Both the position numbers and the translations under genes were made by a program. Positions 34,681-43,505 of a stretch of DNA of 44,648 nucleotides are shown here, one piece after another (the stretch's first letter is position 1; each line of letters starts with the position of its first letter). This DNA is from JBGTLA01 sp041744375 (GTDB taxonomy: Bacteria; Actinomycetota; Acidimicrobiia; Spongiisociales; ZC4RG35). Under the pieces are notes generated by a model, which saw nothing but the letters and a program-made list of their open reading frames with translations, had not been told where the DNA came from and ran no database searches. Location of the stretch: the NCBI GenBank assembly GCA_041744375.1, contig JBGTLA010000012.1, forward strand, positions 1-44,648. Reading direction: 5' to 3'.

Positions 34681-34809
34681 TCAGTCGTCGGGCACATTCC
34701 GATTCTCGATGAGCCACTCGTAGCCGGAGGAAGGTGAACCTCCGCCCCCGGGCTTGCGATGGGCCGGAAAGCCTTCACGAACCCCTGAGTCGAGGTCGAT
34801 CGCACTCAT
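34681..34809 (-). CDS. Possible small protein downstream of res
   Basis: A reverse-strand frame of 42 codons, ATG 34809 to TGA 34681, reads MSAIDLDSGVREGFPAHRKP then GSPSSGYEWLIENRNVPDD. The codon pattern is coding-like and it lies 73 bp after the res stop, on the same strand and convergent with the four-TM gene. No ribosome site is clear and I recognise no family, so it may be a small accessory gene of the restriction locus or chance. Confidence 0.35.
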   Translation of the reverse strand: MSAIDLDSGVREGFPAHRKPGGGGSPSSGYEWLIENRNVPDD

Positions 34810-34882
34810 CCGATCGAGGGATCGTTGATGTGACAGTTCGAAATAGGTGCTCGGGATGACCGTTGGTGCAGCCCTGGTGTCC

Positions 34883-37324
34883 CTACGTCCCCAGGGCCTT
34901 CATGGCCTCCCAGGAGCCCTTGGCCTGCTTCACTTGCGACTCGGTGACGAAGAGGTACTTCCACTCGCGGCCGACGTCCGGGTCGGCTGAAACCTCGTTG
35001 GCCCAGCGGCGAGTCATCTCCGCCTTGGCCTTCACAGATTCTGTCTCGGCCGAGGAGTCGCCCTTGATCTCGACGATATAGGCAGAACCGTCGACCTCGA
35101 GAACCAGAAAGTCGGGGTTGTACTCGTTGAACTCGGACCAGAGGATCGGCAGGTCGTTGCGATGAAGGCGGATCCACAGCTTCACCTCTGAGTTGTCGAT
35201 GGCGTTGGCAGCGTCACGTTCCGGGGTGGAGTCGAACCATGCCTGCGCATAGGGGCTTCGTTTCCAGCCGTCGTAGGCGACCTTGCGATCGAACGCACCA
35301 TGTCGAGACGCCGCCACCTCCGTCCGAGCTATGCGGGTCTTGGTCAGCGGCTGGGTCTCGACGACGTATTCGATGGTGGGCTTCACTTTCGCCACCTGGT
35401 ACGCCTCCCGGAGCTCACCGAGGAGCGCCGCCGCCCACCTATCCAGATGTGCCGCGAGAGTGGGAATTGCCGAGTCGTCCAGGCGCCCGAAGAACGCATC
35501 GAGGATGCGCTGAGCATGAGCGCGCTCGTTCTTCCGTGGCGCGACGAACTCGGCTCCCATGATCACATCCAGCAGCCGTTGGCGGATCTGTTCCTCGGGT
35601 AGGTCGAGGGGAGCCGCGATGATCTCGTCAGCCGCTTCCCGCAGCACCACCTGGGTCTGGCGCAACCCGTCGGGTCCTGTGACAACCCTGGCACCGTAGA
35701 CCATGCGACGCAGTTCCTCTTCTGGTTGCTCGGTGATCCGTCGCGCCAGATTCCGGAATGGGTCAAGGTCGGTGATGTGACCGAGGGAGAACACCGAGTC
35801 CATCTTGTGGATCTTCACCACCGGGACTTCGACCATCGGGAAGTCGGCAACGTTGTAGGGCATCTCCACCTTGACGGTCAGCTTCTCGGCGTGGGCGGCG
35901 CGTGCTTCGACGTCGCCTATCGCCGCCGATCCAGTCGTTGCAACACCGGTCGAGGGCAGGTTGACGGGGTCGATGTCCAGCCTGGTCTGTTCGGTTCGTA
36001 CCTTCACCGCACCGGTGCTGTCGACCACGGTGATGGCCTCGGTCTCGTAGTCGACGAATGCCTCGGTGAAGACCTTCTTGCTGCGCAGCAGGTCGTCGTA
36101 ACGCTCATGGGCCACAACTTCGAGAGTGTCGAGGAACTCCTCGCCGGTGTACTCGCCGAAGGGGAGGCGCAGACCACGTCCAAGGGTCTGCTCGGTGAGG
36201 ATCTTGGAGATCGAGGACCGCATCGAGGCAATGACGTAGACATTGGCCACGTCCCAGCCTTCCTTGAGCTTGTCGACGGAGACGATGATTCGCACCGGCG
36301 AATCCGGACTCTCTACTGCCGCCAACGCCGCCAGGTCTGCGTCGGGTGATTCGGAGTGGATCTCGAGAACCGCGTCGGCATAGCGGCCGTCACGGAAGTC
36401 CGGTGAGGTGAGGATGGCGGCGAAGCTCTGAGCCTCCTCGATTGAGCCCGCGACGACCAGCATCACTGCGTTGACCCGCGGCAGGCCGATCGCGTCGCAG
36501 TAGCGGTCGAGCAGCGCCTGTTTCACTTCGAGCAGGACAGCCCCGTCGGACAGCTTGGTCAAGTCGTCCTTGCGGTCGTCACGGCGACCCACGACCACCG
36601 GGGTTTTCACGTACTCGTTGGCGATCGCCGCCGCCAGGGGGTAGCGGAAGATGACTCGGTCCTCCGTCTTGGGGTGCGGAGTCCCGGTCAGCCCGATCAG
36701 CGCCCTGGGCCCCAGGCCGGTGATGGCCGATGAGAAAGCCTTGGCGCTCGTGCTGAAGTACACGTGGTGCTCGTCGGCGAGGACGATCAGGTCGTCGAGT
36801 CCTTCCAGGTGCTCGTAGAAGGCCTTACCTAGGGTCTCTTCGAAGTCGTGGGTCTTGCGCCCGGCCTTGGTCGTGGGCCGGATCAGCGACTGGACGGTGA
36901 AGATGAACAGCTTCACCTTCGAGTCGTCCTCCATGTCGGCCCTGACGGCGGCACTTTGGAAGTTGTCCGACGTGATGACTACGGGCCGCACCGACATCCC
37001 TCTGAGAAGGCTCTTCGGGTGGCCAGGGGTGAAGTTGTTCCTTGTCTTCTCGAGTATGGTCTGGCCAGGGACGATCACGGCGAAGTTGCGCGTACCGTCC
37101 ACAGTCGCGAAATACTCGATTACGCCGGCCAGGATGTAGGTCTTGCCCATGCCAACGGCGGCGTCGACGATCCCCTCGAACATGCCGAGGCTGCCGTTGA
37201 GGTCATGCTCAGCAAGTCGTAGGGCGATGGTCTTCAAGGCACGCCGGTTGGGCTCGCGCAGGTCCAATGACGCGGCGACGGCATCGATGGCGTCTTCGTC
37301 GATTGGGGAAGTGTCGGTCAGCAT
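34883..37324 (-). CDS. res: Type III restriction enzyme Res subunit (SF2 helicase-nuclease)
   Basis: An 813-residue protein. Superfamily 2 helicase motifs: VDAAVGMGKTYILAG (Walker A, Lys61), LADEHHVYFS (motif II, about 184), LIGLTGTPHP (motif III) and SVDKLKEGWDVANVYVIASM with LTEQTLGRGLRLPFG (motifs V-VI). The C-terminus carries the PD-(D/E)xK nuclease: NPDFLVLEVDGSAYIVEIKG (Asp, Glu, Lys). Res translocates from recognition sites in unmethylated DNA and cuts. ATG 37324 lies 6 bp after the mod stop with an AGAGG ribosome site, so the two genes form one operon. All motifs are intact, so the nuclease should be active if Mod is available. Confidence 0.93.
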   Translation of the reverse strand: MLTDTSPIDEDAIDAVAASLDLREPNRRALKTIALRLAEHDLNGSLGMFEGIVDAAVGMGKTYILAGVIEYFATVDGTRNFAVIVPGQTILEKTRNNFTPGHPKSLLRGMSVRPVVITSDNFQSAAVRADMEDDSKVKLFIFTVQSLIRPTTKAGRKTHDFEETLGKAFYEHLEGLDDLIVLADEHHVYFSTSAKAFSSAITGLGPRALIGLTGTPHPKTEDRVIFRYPLAAAIANEYVKTPVVVGRRDDRKDDLTKLSDGAVLLEVKQALLDRYCDAIGLPRVNAVMLVVAGSIEEAQSFAAILTSPDFRDGRYADAVLEIHSESPDADLAALAAVESPDSPVRIIVSVDKLKEGWDVANVYVIASMRSSISKILTEQTLGRGLRLPFGEYTGEEFLDTLEVVAHERYDDLLRSKKVFTEAFVDYETEAITVVDSTGAVKVRTEQTRLDIDPVNLPSTGVATTGSAAIGDVEARAAHAEKLTVKVEMPYNVADFPMVEVPVVKIHKMDSVFSLGHITDLDPFRNLARRITEQPEEELRRMVYGARVVTGPDGLRQTQVVLREAADEIIAAPLDLPEEQIRQRLLDVIMGAEFVAPRKNERAHAQRILDAFFGRLDDSAIPTLAAHLDRWAAALLGELREAYQVAKVKPTIEYVVETQPLTKTRIARTEVAASRHGAFDRKVAYDGWKRSPYAQAWFDSTPERDAANAIDNSEVKLWIRLHRNDLPILWSEFNEYNPDFLVLEVDGSAYIVEIKGDSSAETESVKAKAEMTRRWANEVSADPDVGREWKYLFVTESQVKQAKGSWEAMKALGT

Positions 37325-37330
37325 GAACCT

Positions 37331-39131
37331 CTAGCCAGTAGCGGGCTCGGGAATCTGCTCTATCGATTCGGCATCACCGGCTTCGAGGTTGAGCTCCCGA
37401 CGGCGTTGTGCGCGATAGGCGACCCTGTACTCCGCAAGAATCGAGGCGGGGATCTTGCGGAGTCGAGACCCCGACGAGAGCGCCTTGAGATGCTCACGGG
37501 CGTCGGGAGCGATCGCCGTCGCGCACAGAACCACCTTCTCGCCATCGCCCAACGAGCTCACCAGGAGATCGAGGATCTCTGAAGTGGCTATCCCATCGAG
37601 GACGGCAAGGCGCTGCCGACCCTTTCGGCCACAAAATGGGCTGACAGGCTCGTACTCGAACCGCAAGACTCCACCGGCGAGAAATGTCTCGTCGTCGGGA
37701 TGTGCCCATATCGACAGCACGCGCGGGGTCGTTTCGTCCTCGGGCTGGGCACTCAGGTGAAGGGGCACATCGAGCCTGAGCCGCAGTCGCCTCACCGAGA
37801 GCAGACTCGGTCGCCCATTCAGCGAGGAACACCATCCCCTCGTCGGCCTCAAACATCGACGGCGCCACGTCGAGAATCCGGAATCCACCGCCACCTTCCC
37901 AGCCGACGGCATCGGTGATGCCTCCCGGATCCTCACCATTCACCAACTTGGTGAGGCGAGGTATCAGGAAGTCTCGGAGCGTGTCATCAGACCACTCGGT
38001 CGCGACCCATCGTCGTCCCATCTTGTGGGCCACCGCCACCGTTGTCCCCGATCCAGCGAAGCAGTCCAGCACAAGGTCGCCCGGCGAGGTGGCAACCTCA
38101 AGGATCTTCCTCATCAGCCTTTCCGGCTTTGGAGTCTTGAACAGTTCGGCCGTCGGAATTCCTGGAAAGAGTTTGCGCAGCTCTCCTTTCGCCTGACGAT
38201 TGTGACCCGTCTCTTCAAGATCTACCCACAGACTCGAAGCTGGCAGCCCGGCGTGATCTGCTACGTAGGTGCGACGCTTGATTGATGTGCCATCGGCCGA
38301 GAATCGAATCTCCCCTGTCGCCAGTTTCGCTTCAAGCGTCTCTCGCGACCAGCGCCATCCGTTTGGCGGGGGCTTGATCTCGTACCCTGTAGAGGAGGTG
38401 ATCGTGTATCGCAGGTTGGGTCGCGGGTTGGGAGAGTTGACCGGGTTTCCATCGAACCATGGACCCCTCGGATCATTGTCGGGATTCGAGAAATGGCTGA
38501 TCTGATCCTCGGTCGCTGGCAGCCGATTGGAGGTCCACCCACTCTCCCGGCCATACACGAGGATTGAGTTGTGATCCGTCGAGAACTGCTTGGCATCGTT
38601 GTTGCTGTTGTCAGACGATCGCCAGACGATGCACCCAACAAAGGATCGGGTTCCGAAGACCTCGTCCATCACGCAACGAGCCCGATGGACTTCCGTGTCG
38701 TCAAGGTGTAGCCACACGGTTCCGTCAGGAGAAAGCAGGTCCCGAATCTGCAGCAGCCGATCCCGCATCATGGTCAGCCAGACCGAATGCTCCAGGTTGT
38801 CGTCGTATTGGCTGAAGGTCTGCCCGGTGTTGAACGGCGGGTCGATATAGACCAGCTTGACCTTCCCGGCGCACTCATCGGCGAACTCAGGCAGGGACAC
38901 CAGGGAGGTAAGGGCGTGGAGGGCGTCACCCTGAATCAGCAGGTTGTCCCGCGACCGTCGGTCATCGGGTTGCGACATTCCGACCGTGCCAGCATCACGA
39001 AGAAGCCGTACTTCCGACACCCGGTAGTCGGTCGGGCTCACCCACTCGTAGGAGATGTCATCATGGGCAAAGAGGCGCTTGTCTTTGTTGGTCCAGGTCA
39101 GTTCAAGGCGACCCGAGTACTTAGCATTCAT
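37331..39131 (-). CDS. mod: Type III DNA methyltransferase Mod subunit, frameshifted near 37773
   Basis: Beta-class N6-adenine methyltransferase layout: catalytic motif IV DPPFNTG (97-103) precedes the SAM-binding motif I DCFAGSGTT (about 356). Type III features include SRDNLLIQGDALHALTSL. The start MNAKYSGRLELTWTNKDKRL at ATG 39131 matches the family; in-frame codons upstream to 39179 do not. Frame is lost around ATAAQ (about 37773). The conserved C-terminus (DVPLHLSAQPEDE, FCGRKGRQRLAVLDGI, SRLRKIPASILAEYR) follows in the next frame. Removing one base gives a 599-residue protein, and the 1801-nt span fits one extra base. Mod both methylates and provides target recognition for Res. Confidence 0.88.
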
Positions 39132-39613
39132 GTTCACGACTCCAATCGATGGTAGGTCCTCCCATCGCACCCACCCCAATAATGCCCGTCAGGCTTGACA
39201 GAATCGAGGGTGTTGCTTCGGACGCCACACGCGCAGTCCTCACGAGAAGCGGCCGAAGACGCGAGGGCGACAGCCCACGGGGCTGACAGGGGCGGTCCCC
39301 TAGACTCGGCTCAGGACGTCTGGCAGCGTTGTGATAGCCACATCCGATAACGACAAGAGTCGAGATTTCCCTCCGGATGATTACCTGCACGTGAGCGTGC
39401 TGGGCCGACGCGTATGCCGACTCCAATCGGAGGAGGGTGAGCGTTTTGGGGAGCATTTGGGGAGCGAGGGAAATGAAATGCGGCAAATTCGGGAGAGATC
39501 AGGAAAGGTGCAGAAAGACGCCGGGGCGCTCTCGTTTGGGGGCTTGACCTGGTAGTTTACAATTCTCCCTTGTCAGAACCGGCCGCCTTGTGAGCGACGA
39601 CAATTTGACCCGA
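39132..39613. other. Intergenic region upstream of mod
   Basis: About 480 bp without a supported gene. It should contain the promoter of the mod-res operon. I see no 3' half matching the tRNA-Ser fragment that lies at its right edge. Confidence 0.4.
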
Positions 39614-39657
39614 ACGAATTTCAAGACCGTCTCCTTAGACCGCTCGGACACCCCTCC
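39614..39657 (-). pseudogene. 5' half of a tRNA-Ser(UGA) gene
   Basis: Reverse strand: acceptor half GGAGGGG, then GTCCGAGCGGTCTAAGGAGA (D-arm region), ACGGT and the anticodon loop CTTGAAA (UGA anticodon). The 3' strand of the anticodon stem (TTCGT) already has two mismatches, and no variable arm, TTCGAAT loop or CCCCTCC acceptor strand follows. Translated, it gives the well-known tRNA-derived false ORF 'GGVSERSKETVLK'. It is a truncated copy that ends at the anticodon stem. Confidence 0.75.
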
Positions 39658-39889
39658 AGAGTGTGTGAACATCCAGTCAGCGGGATGATTCCGCTTTCTC
39701 CCCATCGAGCGTAACTACTCTTGGTCCGCGTGTGGTCCGCGCCAGACTCCTATTGTCGGGATCCTGACCGGTGCGTCACCCCACGAGTTGGACCGAGGGA
39801 CCGGTGGAGGCAATGTGGAGTGGCTGGCCTTGCTTCTGGTGTTTCAGACCGCCGACGCCTCGTCGAGGCCATCGCCACGGGCTGGAGTC
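39658..39889. other. Intergenic spacer
   Basis: About 230 bp between the tRNA fragment and the pobA-like remnant. No gene or structure was recognised. Confidence 0.35.
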
Positions 39890-40431
39890 ACTGGAAGTGG
39901 ACACCAAGGTCATGACCGATCAGGTGGACTCCGCTGTCACCGTGGGCTCCGTCGCACCCGACCAAGATGGCGGCTGCCCGAGAGTGCCGCTCCCCTTCTC
40001 TGGCATACGAGACAGTCGGGCGATCGGTCTCGATTCCCTCGATGGCGACGTCGATTGCCTCGTCGACCAGGGGGACCGGTTTCTTCCAGGGCGTGATAGA
40101 GGCCCCTTTGCAGCTCGGTCTGCCCGTAGATCATGACGTGGCGCCCGGTGAGCCCTTCGAAGTCGAACGTAGAGCATGTCCCCGGCGTTAAGCCAGGATC
40201 ACCCCGTAGTGGCGGAAGCCGTCGGCGTCCATGCGCCGGCCCAGCCCAACCGCTCGGAGCAGGTTGGCGCTGCCGTGTTCGATGACACCTGCTCTAATCC
40301 GCCCAAGGACGTACTCCTTGCTCCGTATCTCGACGATCACGCAATCGACACCGGCCCGCTGAAGTAGATAGGCAAAGAGCGACCCGGCGGGCCCCCGCCT
40401 ACGATGGCGACCTGGGTGCGTTCCGGGGGTC
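39890..40431 (-). pseudogene. pobA: 4-hydroxybenzoate 3-monooxygenase-like remnant (PobA)
   Basis: Reverse-strand pieces in changing frames: RTQVAIVGGG, GPAGSLFAYLLQRAGVDCVI (FAD-binding Rossmann), KEYVLGRIRAGVIEHGSANL and GRRMDADGFRHYGVILA, then a stop. Next come DFEGLTGRHVMIYGQTELQR and GLYHALEETG, and after another shift VDEAIDVAIEGIETDRPTVS and ILVGCDGAHGDS. This follows PobA for its first 190 residues; the C-terminal half is missing. PobA makes protocatechuate from 4-hydroxybenzoate. It is divergent from the intact pcaI-like gene, as expected for a former catabolic cluster. Confidence 0.8.
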
Positions 40432-40456
40432 GGGAGCGTTCGGACACCGTACTAAT

Positions 40457-40471
40457 GTACGCTATTTGAAC
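40457..40471 (+). promoter_or_regulatory. Possible IclR/PcaR operator before pcaI
   Basis: GTACGCTATTTGAAC is an imperfect palindrome (GT-C...G-AC arms) ending 4 bp before the ATG at 40476. An overlapping CGTAC-TAAT-GTACG repeat lies at 40448-40461. IclR-family regulators bind short palindromes of this kind near their target promoters, and pcaR is two genes downstream. Confidence 0.4.
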
Positions 40472-40475
40472 AGAG

Positions 40476-41288
40476 ATGGCTGAATTCACGACCCTACATG
40501 ACGCGGTGGCCGATCTGGTGCATGACGGCGACTCGGTCGCTCTCGAAGGCTTCACCCACCTCATCCCCTTCGCCGCCGGCCATGAGATCATCCGTCAGGA
40601 AAGGAGGGACCTGACTCTGATCCGCCTCACCCCCGACCTGATCTACGACCAGATGATCGGGATGGGTTGCGCTGCGCGACTGGTCTTTTCCTGGGGTGGC
40701 AACCCCGGAGTCGGCTCGCTCCACCGGTTCCGCGACGCGGTGGAGAACGGGTACCCGGCGCCTCTGGAGATCGAAGAGGACAGTCATGCCGGGATGTCGG
40801 TCCGTTACTCCGCCGGCGCCTCGGGCCTTCCTTTCGGAGTGATCCGGGCAAATACAGGGTCCGACTTGTTCAAGCACAACGCGGTGGCACCCATCGTCTG
40901 TCCATTCACCGGCGAGGAGTTGGCCGCGGTCCCCGCCCTCAACCCCGATGTGACGGTGATCCACGCCCAGCAGGCCGATCGCAAGGGCCACATCGGGCTG
41001 TGGGGAATCACGGGGGTGCAACGCGAGGCGGTCCTGGCTGCCCGACGATCCCTCGTCACCGTCGAGGAGGTAGTCGACGAGCTCCGTCCGCTCGGTCCCA
41101 ACCACGTCAAGCTGCCGAGCTGGGTCGTCGATGCGGTGGCGGTGGTCCCCGGGGGCACCCATCCCTCCTATGCCATGGGCTACTCCACTCGCGACAACGC
41201 CTTCTACACCCGTTGGGACGACATCTCCCGGGAGCGTGACCGCTTCACCCGGTGGATGGAGGAGAACGTGCTCGAGGTGGCGGGTTGA
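40476..41288 (+). CDS. pcaI: 3-oxoadipate CoA-transferase subunit A (PcaI-like)
   Basis: A 270-residue CoA-transferase alpha subunit. Motifs: GDSVALEGFTHLIPFAAGHE, DLTLIRLTPDLIYDQMIGMG, RLVFSWGGNPGVGSLHRFRD and VPALNPDVTVIHAQQADRKG. The order pcaI-pcaJ-IclR, with 3-4 base overlaps, is that of actinobacterial beta-ketoadipate clusters. The enzyme would move CoA from succinyl-CoA to 3-oxoadipate. The subunit alone cannot exclude a related acid such as glutaconate. It overlaps the next gene by TTGA. The protein is complete, whereas the neighbouring pobA-like gene is degenerate. Confidence 0.85.
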   Translation: MAEFTTLHDAVADLVHDGDSVALEGFTHLIPFAAGHEIIRQERRDLTLIRLTPDLIYDQMIGMGCAARLVFSWGGNPGVGSLHRFRDAVENGYPAPLEIEEDSHAGMSVRYSAGASGLPFGVIRANTGSDLFKHNAVAPIVCPFTGEELAAVPALNPDVTVIHAQQADRKGHIGLWGITGVQREAVLAARRSLVTVEEVVDELRPLGPNHVKLPSWVVDAVAVVPGGTHPSYAMGYSTRDNAFYTRWDDISRERDRFTRWMEENVLEVAG

Positions 41289-42010
41289 GCCACGACTACA
41301 CCACCGACGAGATGATGACTGTTGTCGCCGCCCGCCAGCTCCGCGACGGCCAGGTGGTTTTCGTCGGGATCGGCCTCCCCAGCGAGGCGGCCAACCTCGC
41401 CCGGCTCACTCACGCCCCCAACGCAGTTCTCATCTACGAGTCGGGCACCATCGGCACTCGGCCCGAGGTGCTTCCCCTCTCCATCGGCGACCCCGAGCTG
41501 GCCGAGACGGCCGACATGGTCGTCAGTGTGCCGGAGATCTTCGCCTACTGGCTCCAGTCGGGGCGGATCGACGTCGGCTTCCTCTCCGCGGCTCAGATCG
41601 ACTCCTGTGGGAACCTCAACTCCACGGTGATCGGCGACTACGACCGCCCCCGGGTCCGTCTCCCCGGTGCCGGAGGGGCTCCCGAGATCGCCTCGGCCGC
41701 TCGCCAGGTGATCGTCACGCTGCGCCATTCGGCCCGGGCTTTCGTCCCCAAGGTGGACTTCTGCACCTCGACCGGAACGAGGGTCTCGGTGGTGATCACC
41801 GATCTGGGCGTGCTCAAGCGTGAGCCCTCCTCCCGCGAGCTGTATCTAGTCGCCCTCCACCCCGGCGTCGACCTCGACCAGGTGCGGGAGCAGACCGGCT
41901 GGGACCTCAAGGTCTCCGACCACCTAACGGTCTCCGAGCCTCCAAGTGCCGAGGAGTTGGGGGTCCTTCGCCTCCTGCTAGAGCGAACCGCCGCCGCCCA
42001 CGCCGTATGA
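41285..42010 (+). CDS. pcaJ: 3-oxoadipate CoA-transferase subunit B (PcaJ-like)
   Basis: A 241-residue CoA-transferase beta subunit. DEMMTVVAARQLRDGQVVFV and GIGLPSEAANLARLTHAPNA lead to the active-site region LIYESGTIGTRPEVLPLSIG (probable catalytic Glu). Then come CGNLNSTVIGDYDRPRVRLP, GAGGAPEIASAARQVIV and TDLGVLKREPSSRELYLVAL. The start is taken as TTG 41285, which overlaps the upstream stop and has GAGGTGG before it; ATG 41252 is an alternative. It forms the functional enzyme with subunit A. Its stop overlaps the IclR regulator start by four bases. Confidence 0.85.
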   Translation: MSHDYTTDEMMTVVAARQLRDGQVVFVGIGLPSEAANLARLTHAPNAVLIYESGTIGTRPEVLPLSIGDPELAETADMVVSVPEIFAYWLQSGRIDVGFLSAAQIDSCGNLNSTVIGDYDRPRVRLPGAGGAPEIASAARQVIVTLRHSARAFVPKVDFCTSTGTRVSVVITDLGVLKREPSSRELYLVALHPGVDLDQVREQTGWDLKVSDHLTVSEPPSAEELGVLRLLLERTAAAHAV

Positions 42011-42801
42011 GCGCCCTCCCTCCTGAGCCTCGAACGGGCGACTTCATCCAATCGCTGGAGCGCGGCCTGCTGGTGATCAAGTCGTTCGACCAGGACAGCC
42101 CGGCGGCGCAGACCCTGAGCGATGTGGCCCAGGCCACCGGCCTCACCCGCGCCACGGCGCGCCGCATTCTGCTGACCCTGGTCCAGTTGGGGTACGTCGC
42201 GCAGAGCGACCGGTGGTTCAGCCTGACGCCCAAGGTCCTCGATCTGGGTTACTCGTATCTCTCGTCGACCCCGGTAATCGACTTGGCCCTGCCGTCGATG
42301 GAGAGACTGGTCGCCCAACTTCAGGAGTCGTCGTCTGTCTCGGTGCTCCACGACGGGGAGGTGGTGTACATCGCCCGGGTCCCCACCAAGCGAATCATGA
42401 CCATCTCCCTGGCCGTCGGCTCTCGGCTTCCCGCCTACCCCACCTCGATGGGACGGGTGCTCCTCGCCGGTCTGCCCGACGAGGAGATCGACCGGTACCT
42501 GGCGGCCACGCGACTCGAGCAGTTGACCCCTCACACCGTAACCGACCCCTCCGCCCTCAAGAAAGCCCTGGAGAAGGTCAGGGCTGACGGCTACTCGCTC
42601 GTCGACCAGGAGTTGGAGGAAGGGGTCCGCTCGGTGGCAGCGCCGATCACCAGCCGGCGGAACAGGGTGATCGCCGCCATAAACGTATCCGGTCACGCTT
42701 CCCGGGTCACCGTCCGCCAGCTGCGCACCGATTACGTGCCCCGTCTCCTCGAGGCAGCCGCCGAGGTCAGCATCCGGATGGCTGCACTCGACGCTCGCTG
42801 A
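42007..42801 (+). CDS. pcaR: IclR-family regulator of the pca regulon (PcaR-like)
   Basis: A 264-residue IclR-family regulator. The winged helix is at about 14-80 (DFIQSLERGLLVIKSFDQDS, LSDVAQATGLTRATARRILL, YVAQSDRWFSLTPKVLDLGY). The effector domain is at about 90-260 (SVSVLHDGEVVYIARVPTKR, SRLPAYPTSMGRVLLAGLPD, YSLVDQELEEGVRSVAAPI). The DFIQSLERGL and LTPKVLDLGYSYLSS blocks are typical of the PcaR/PobR branch. It is cotranscribed with the CoA-transferase genes (ATGA overlap) and probably responds to beta-ketoadipate or protocatechuate. It is intact. Confidence 0.88.
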   Translation: MSALPPEPRTGDFIQSLERGLLVIKSFDQDSPAAQTLSDVAQATGLTRATARRILLTLVQLGYVAQSDRWFSLTPKVLDLGYSYLSSTPVIDLALPSMERLVAQLQESSSVSVLHDGEVVYIARVPTKRIMTISLAVGSRLPAYPTSMGRVLLAGLPDEEIDRYLAATRLEQLTPHTVTDPSALKKALEKVRADGYSLVDQELEEGVRSVAAPITSRRNRVIAAINVSGHASRVTVRQLRTDYVPRLLEAAAEVSIRMAALDAR

Positions 42802-43418
42802 GTGACCCCGGTGACGATTCCGCGTAACGCTCAAGTGGGGCCGAACGTCTACCCCAGGGTCGCCGCCGAGTACAGCGCTGGCGCGACGATCAGCAAGCCT
42901 GGCGGACCACCTGTGTGCTCTGCGACCTGTACAACCACATGGTCGACCTGTCGAACCAAGGGCCCGGAGCCTTCGATCTGCTCACCCTGGTCGGCTCAAC
43001 AGCTTCACCGGGTTCGAGGTCGACCAGGCCAAGCACCTGGCGCCGTGCACTCCCCACGGATACGTGATCGGCGACGTAGCCCTCTTCCACTCGCCGACGA
43101 GCACTTCGAGTTGGTGGGAAGAGCTCCGGAACGCAACTGGATCCTGTACCAACGGAAGAAGGTGATTTCGACGTCACCATGGACTTCGATCGCCCAGCGC
43201 CTTCCGTACCGACAGCCGGAAACGTTCCAACCCGCCTGAAGCTCCAGGGGTCCGCCGCCCCGGTGGTCATCGAGATGATGCTGGAAGGCCTGGTTCCGCC
43301 GGTGCGAATCTCCAACCTGACCACCTTCCCCGTCGCCAGCCAGGCGGTACGGGTCCTACGACACGGCATGGTGGGTCAACCCGGATTCGGGATGTTCGGC
43401 CTCTGGGACGAGAAGTAG
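42802..43418 (+). pseudogene. Vanillate/syringate O-demethylase-like (LigM/DesA, GcvT family) remnant
   Basis: Pieces in three frames: VTIPRNAQVGPNVYPRVAAE, AWRTTCVLCDLYNHMVDLSN, QGPGAFDLLT, LNSFTGFEVDQAKHLAPCTP, HGYVIGDVALFH, ADEHFELVGRAPERNWILYQ and LKLQGSAAPVVIEMMLEGLV, ending VLRHGMVGQPGFGMFGLWDE. This order matches tetrahydrofolate-dependent aryl demethylases, which convert vanillate to protocatechuate. At least four frameshifts and an early end (about 205 of some 450 residues) show it is dead. It lies directly after the IclR gene, so it was probably part of the same aromatic pathway. Confidence 0.75.
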
Positions 43419-43505
43419 CTGGTCCTTGAGGCCGTCCTTGCGTCCGGGGACGGTTTGCCTGAGACGCTCGGGTGCGAGGGCCTACTCCTCCAATACCCTC
43501 GATCT

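Noticed and set aside
39499..39705. Reverse frame of 68 codons containing GGVSERSKETVLK
   Set aside because: This peptide is the translation of a tRNA-Ser gene segment, so it is a tRNA remnant and not a protein.
39705..40367. Forward frames of 60-120 codons before pcaI
   Set aside because: The reverse strand carries a recognisable though broken pobA-like gene, so the forward frames are its shadows.
42802..43239. 145-codon forward frame after the IclR gene as an intact protein
   Set aside because: Only its first part matches the demethylase family. The rest of the homology moves to other frames, so it is a pseudogene piece.
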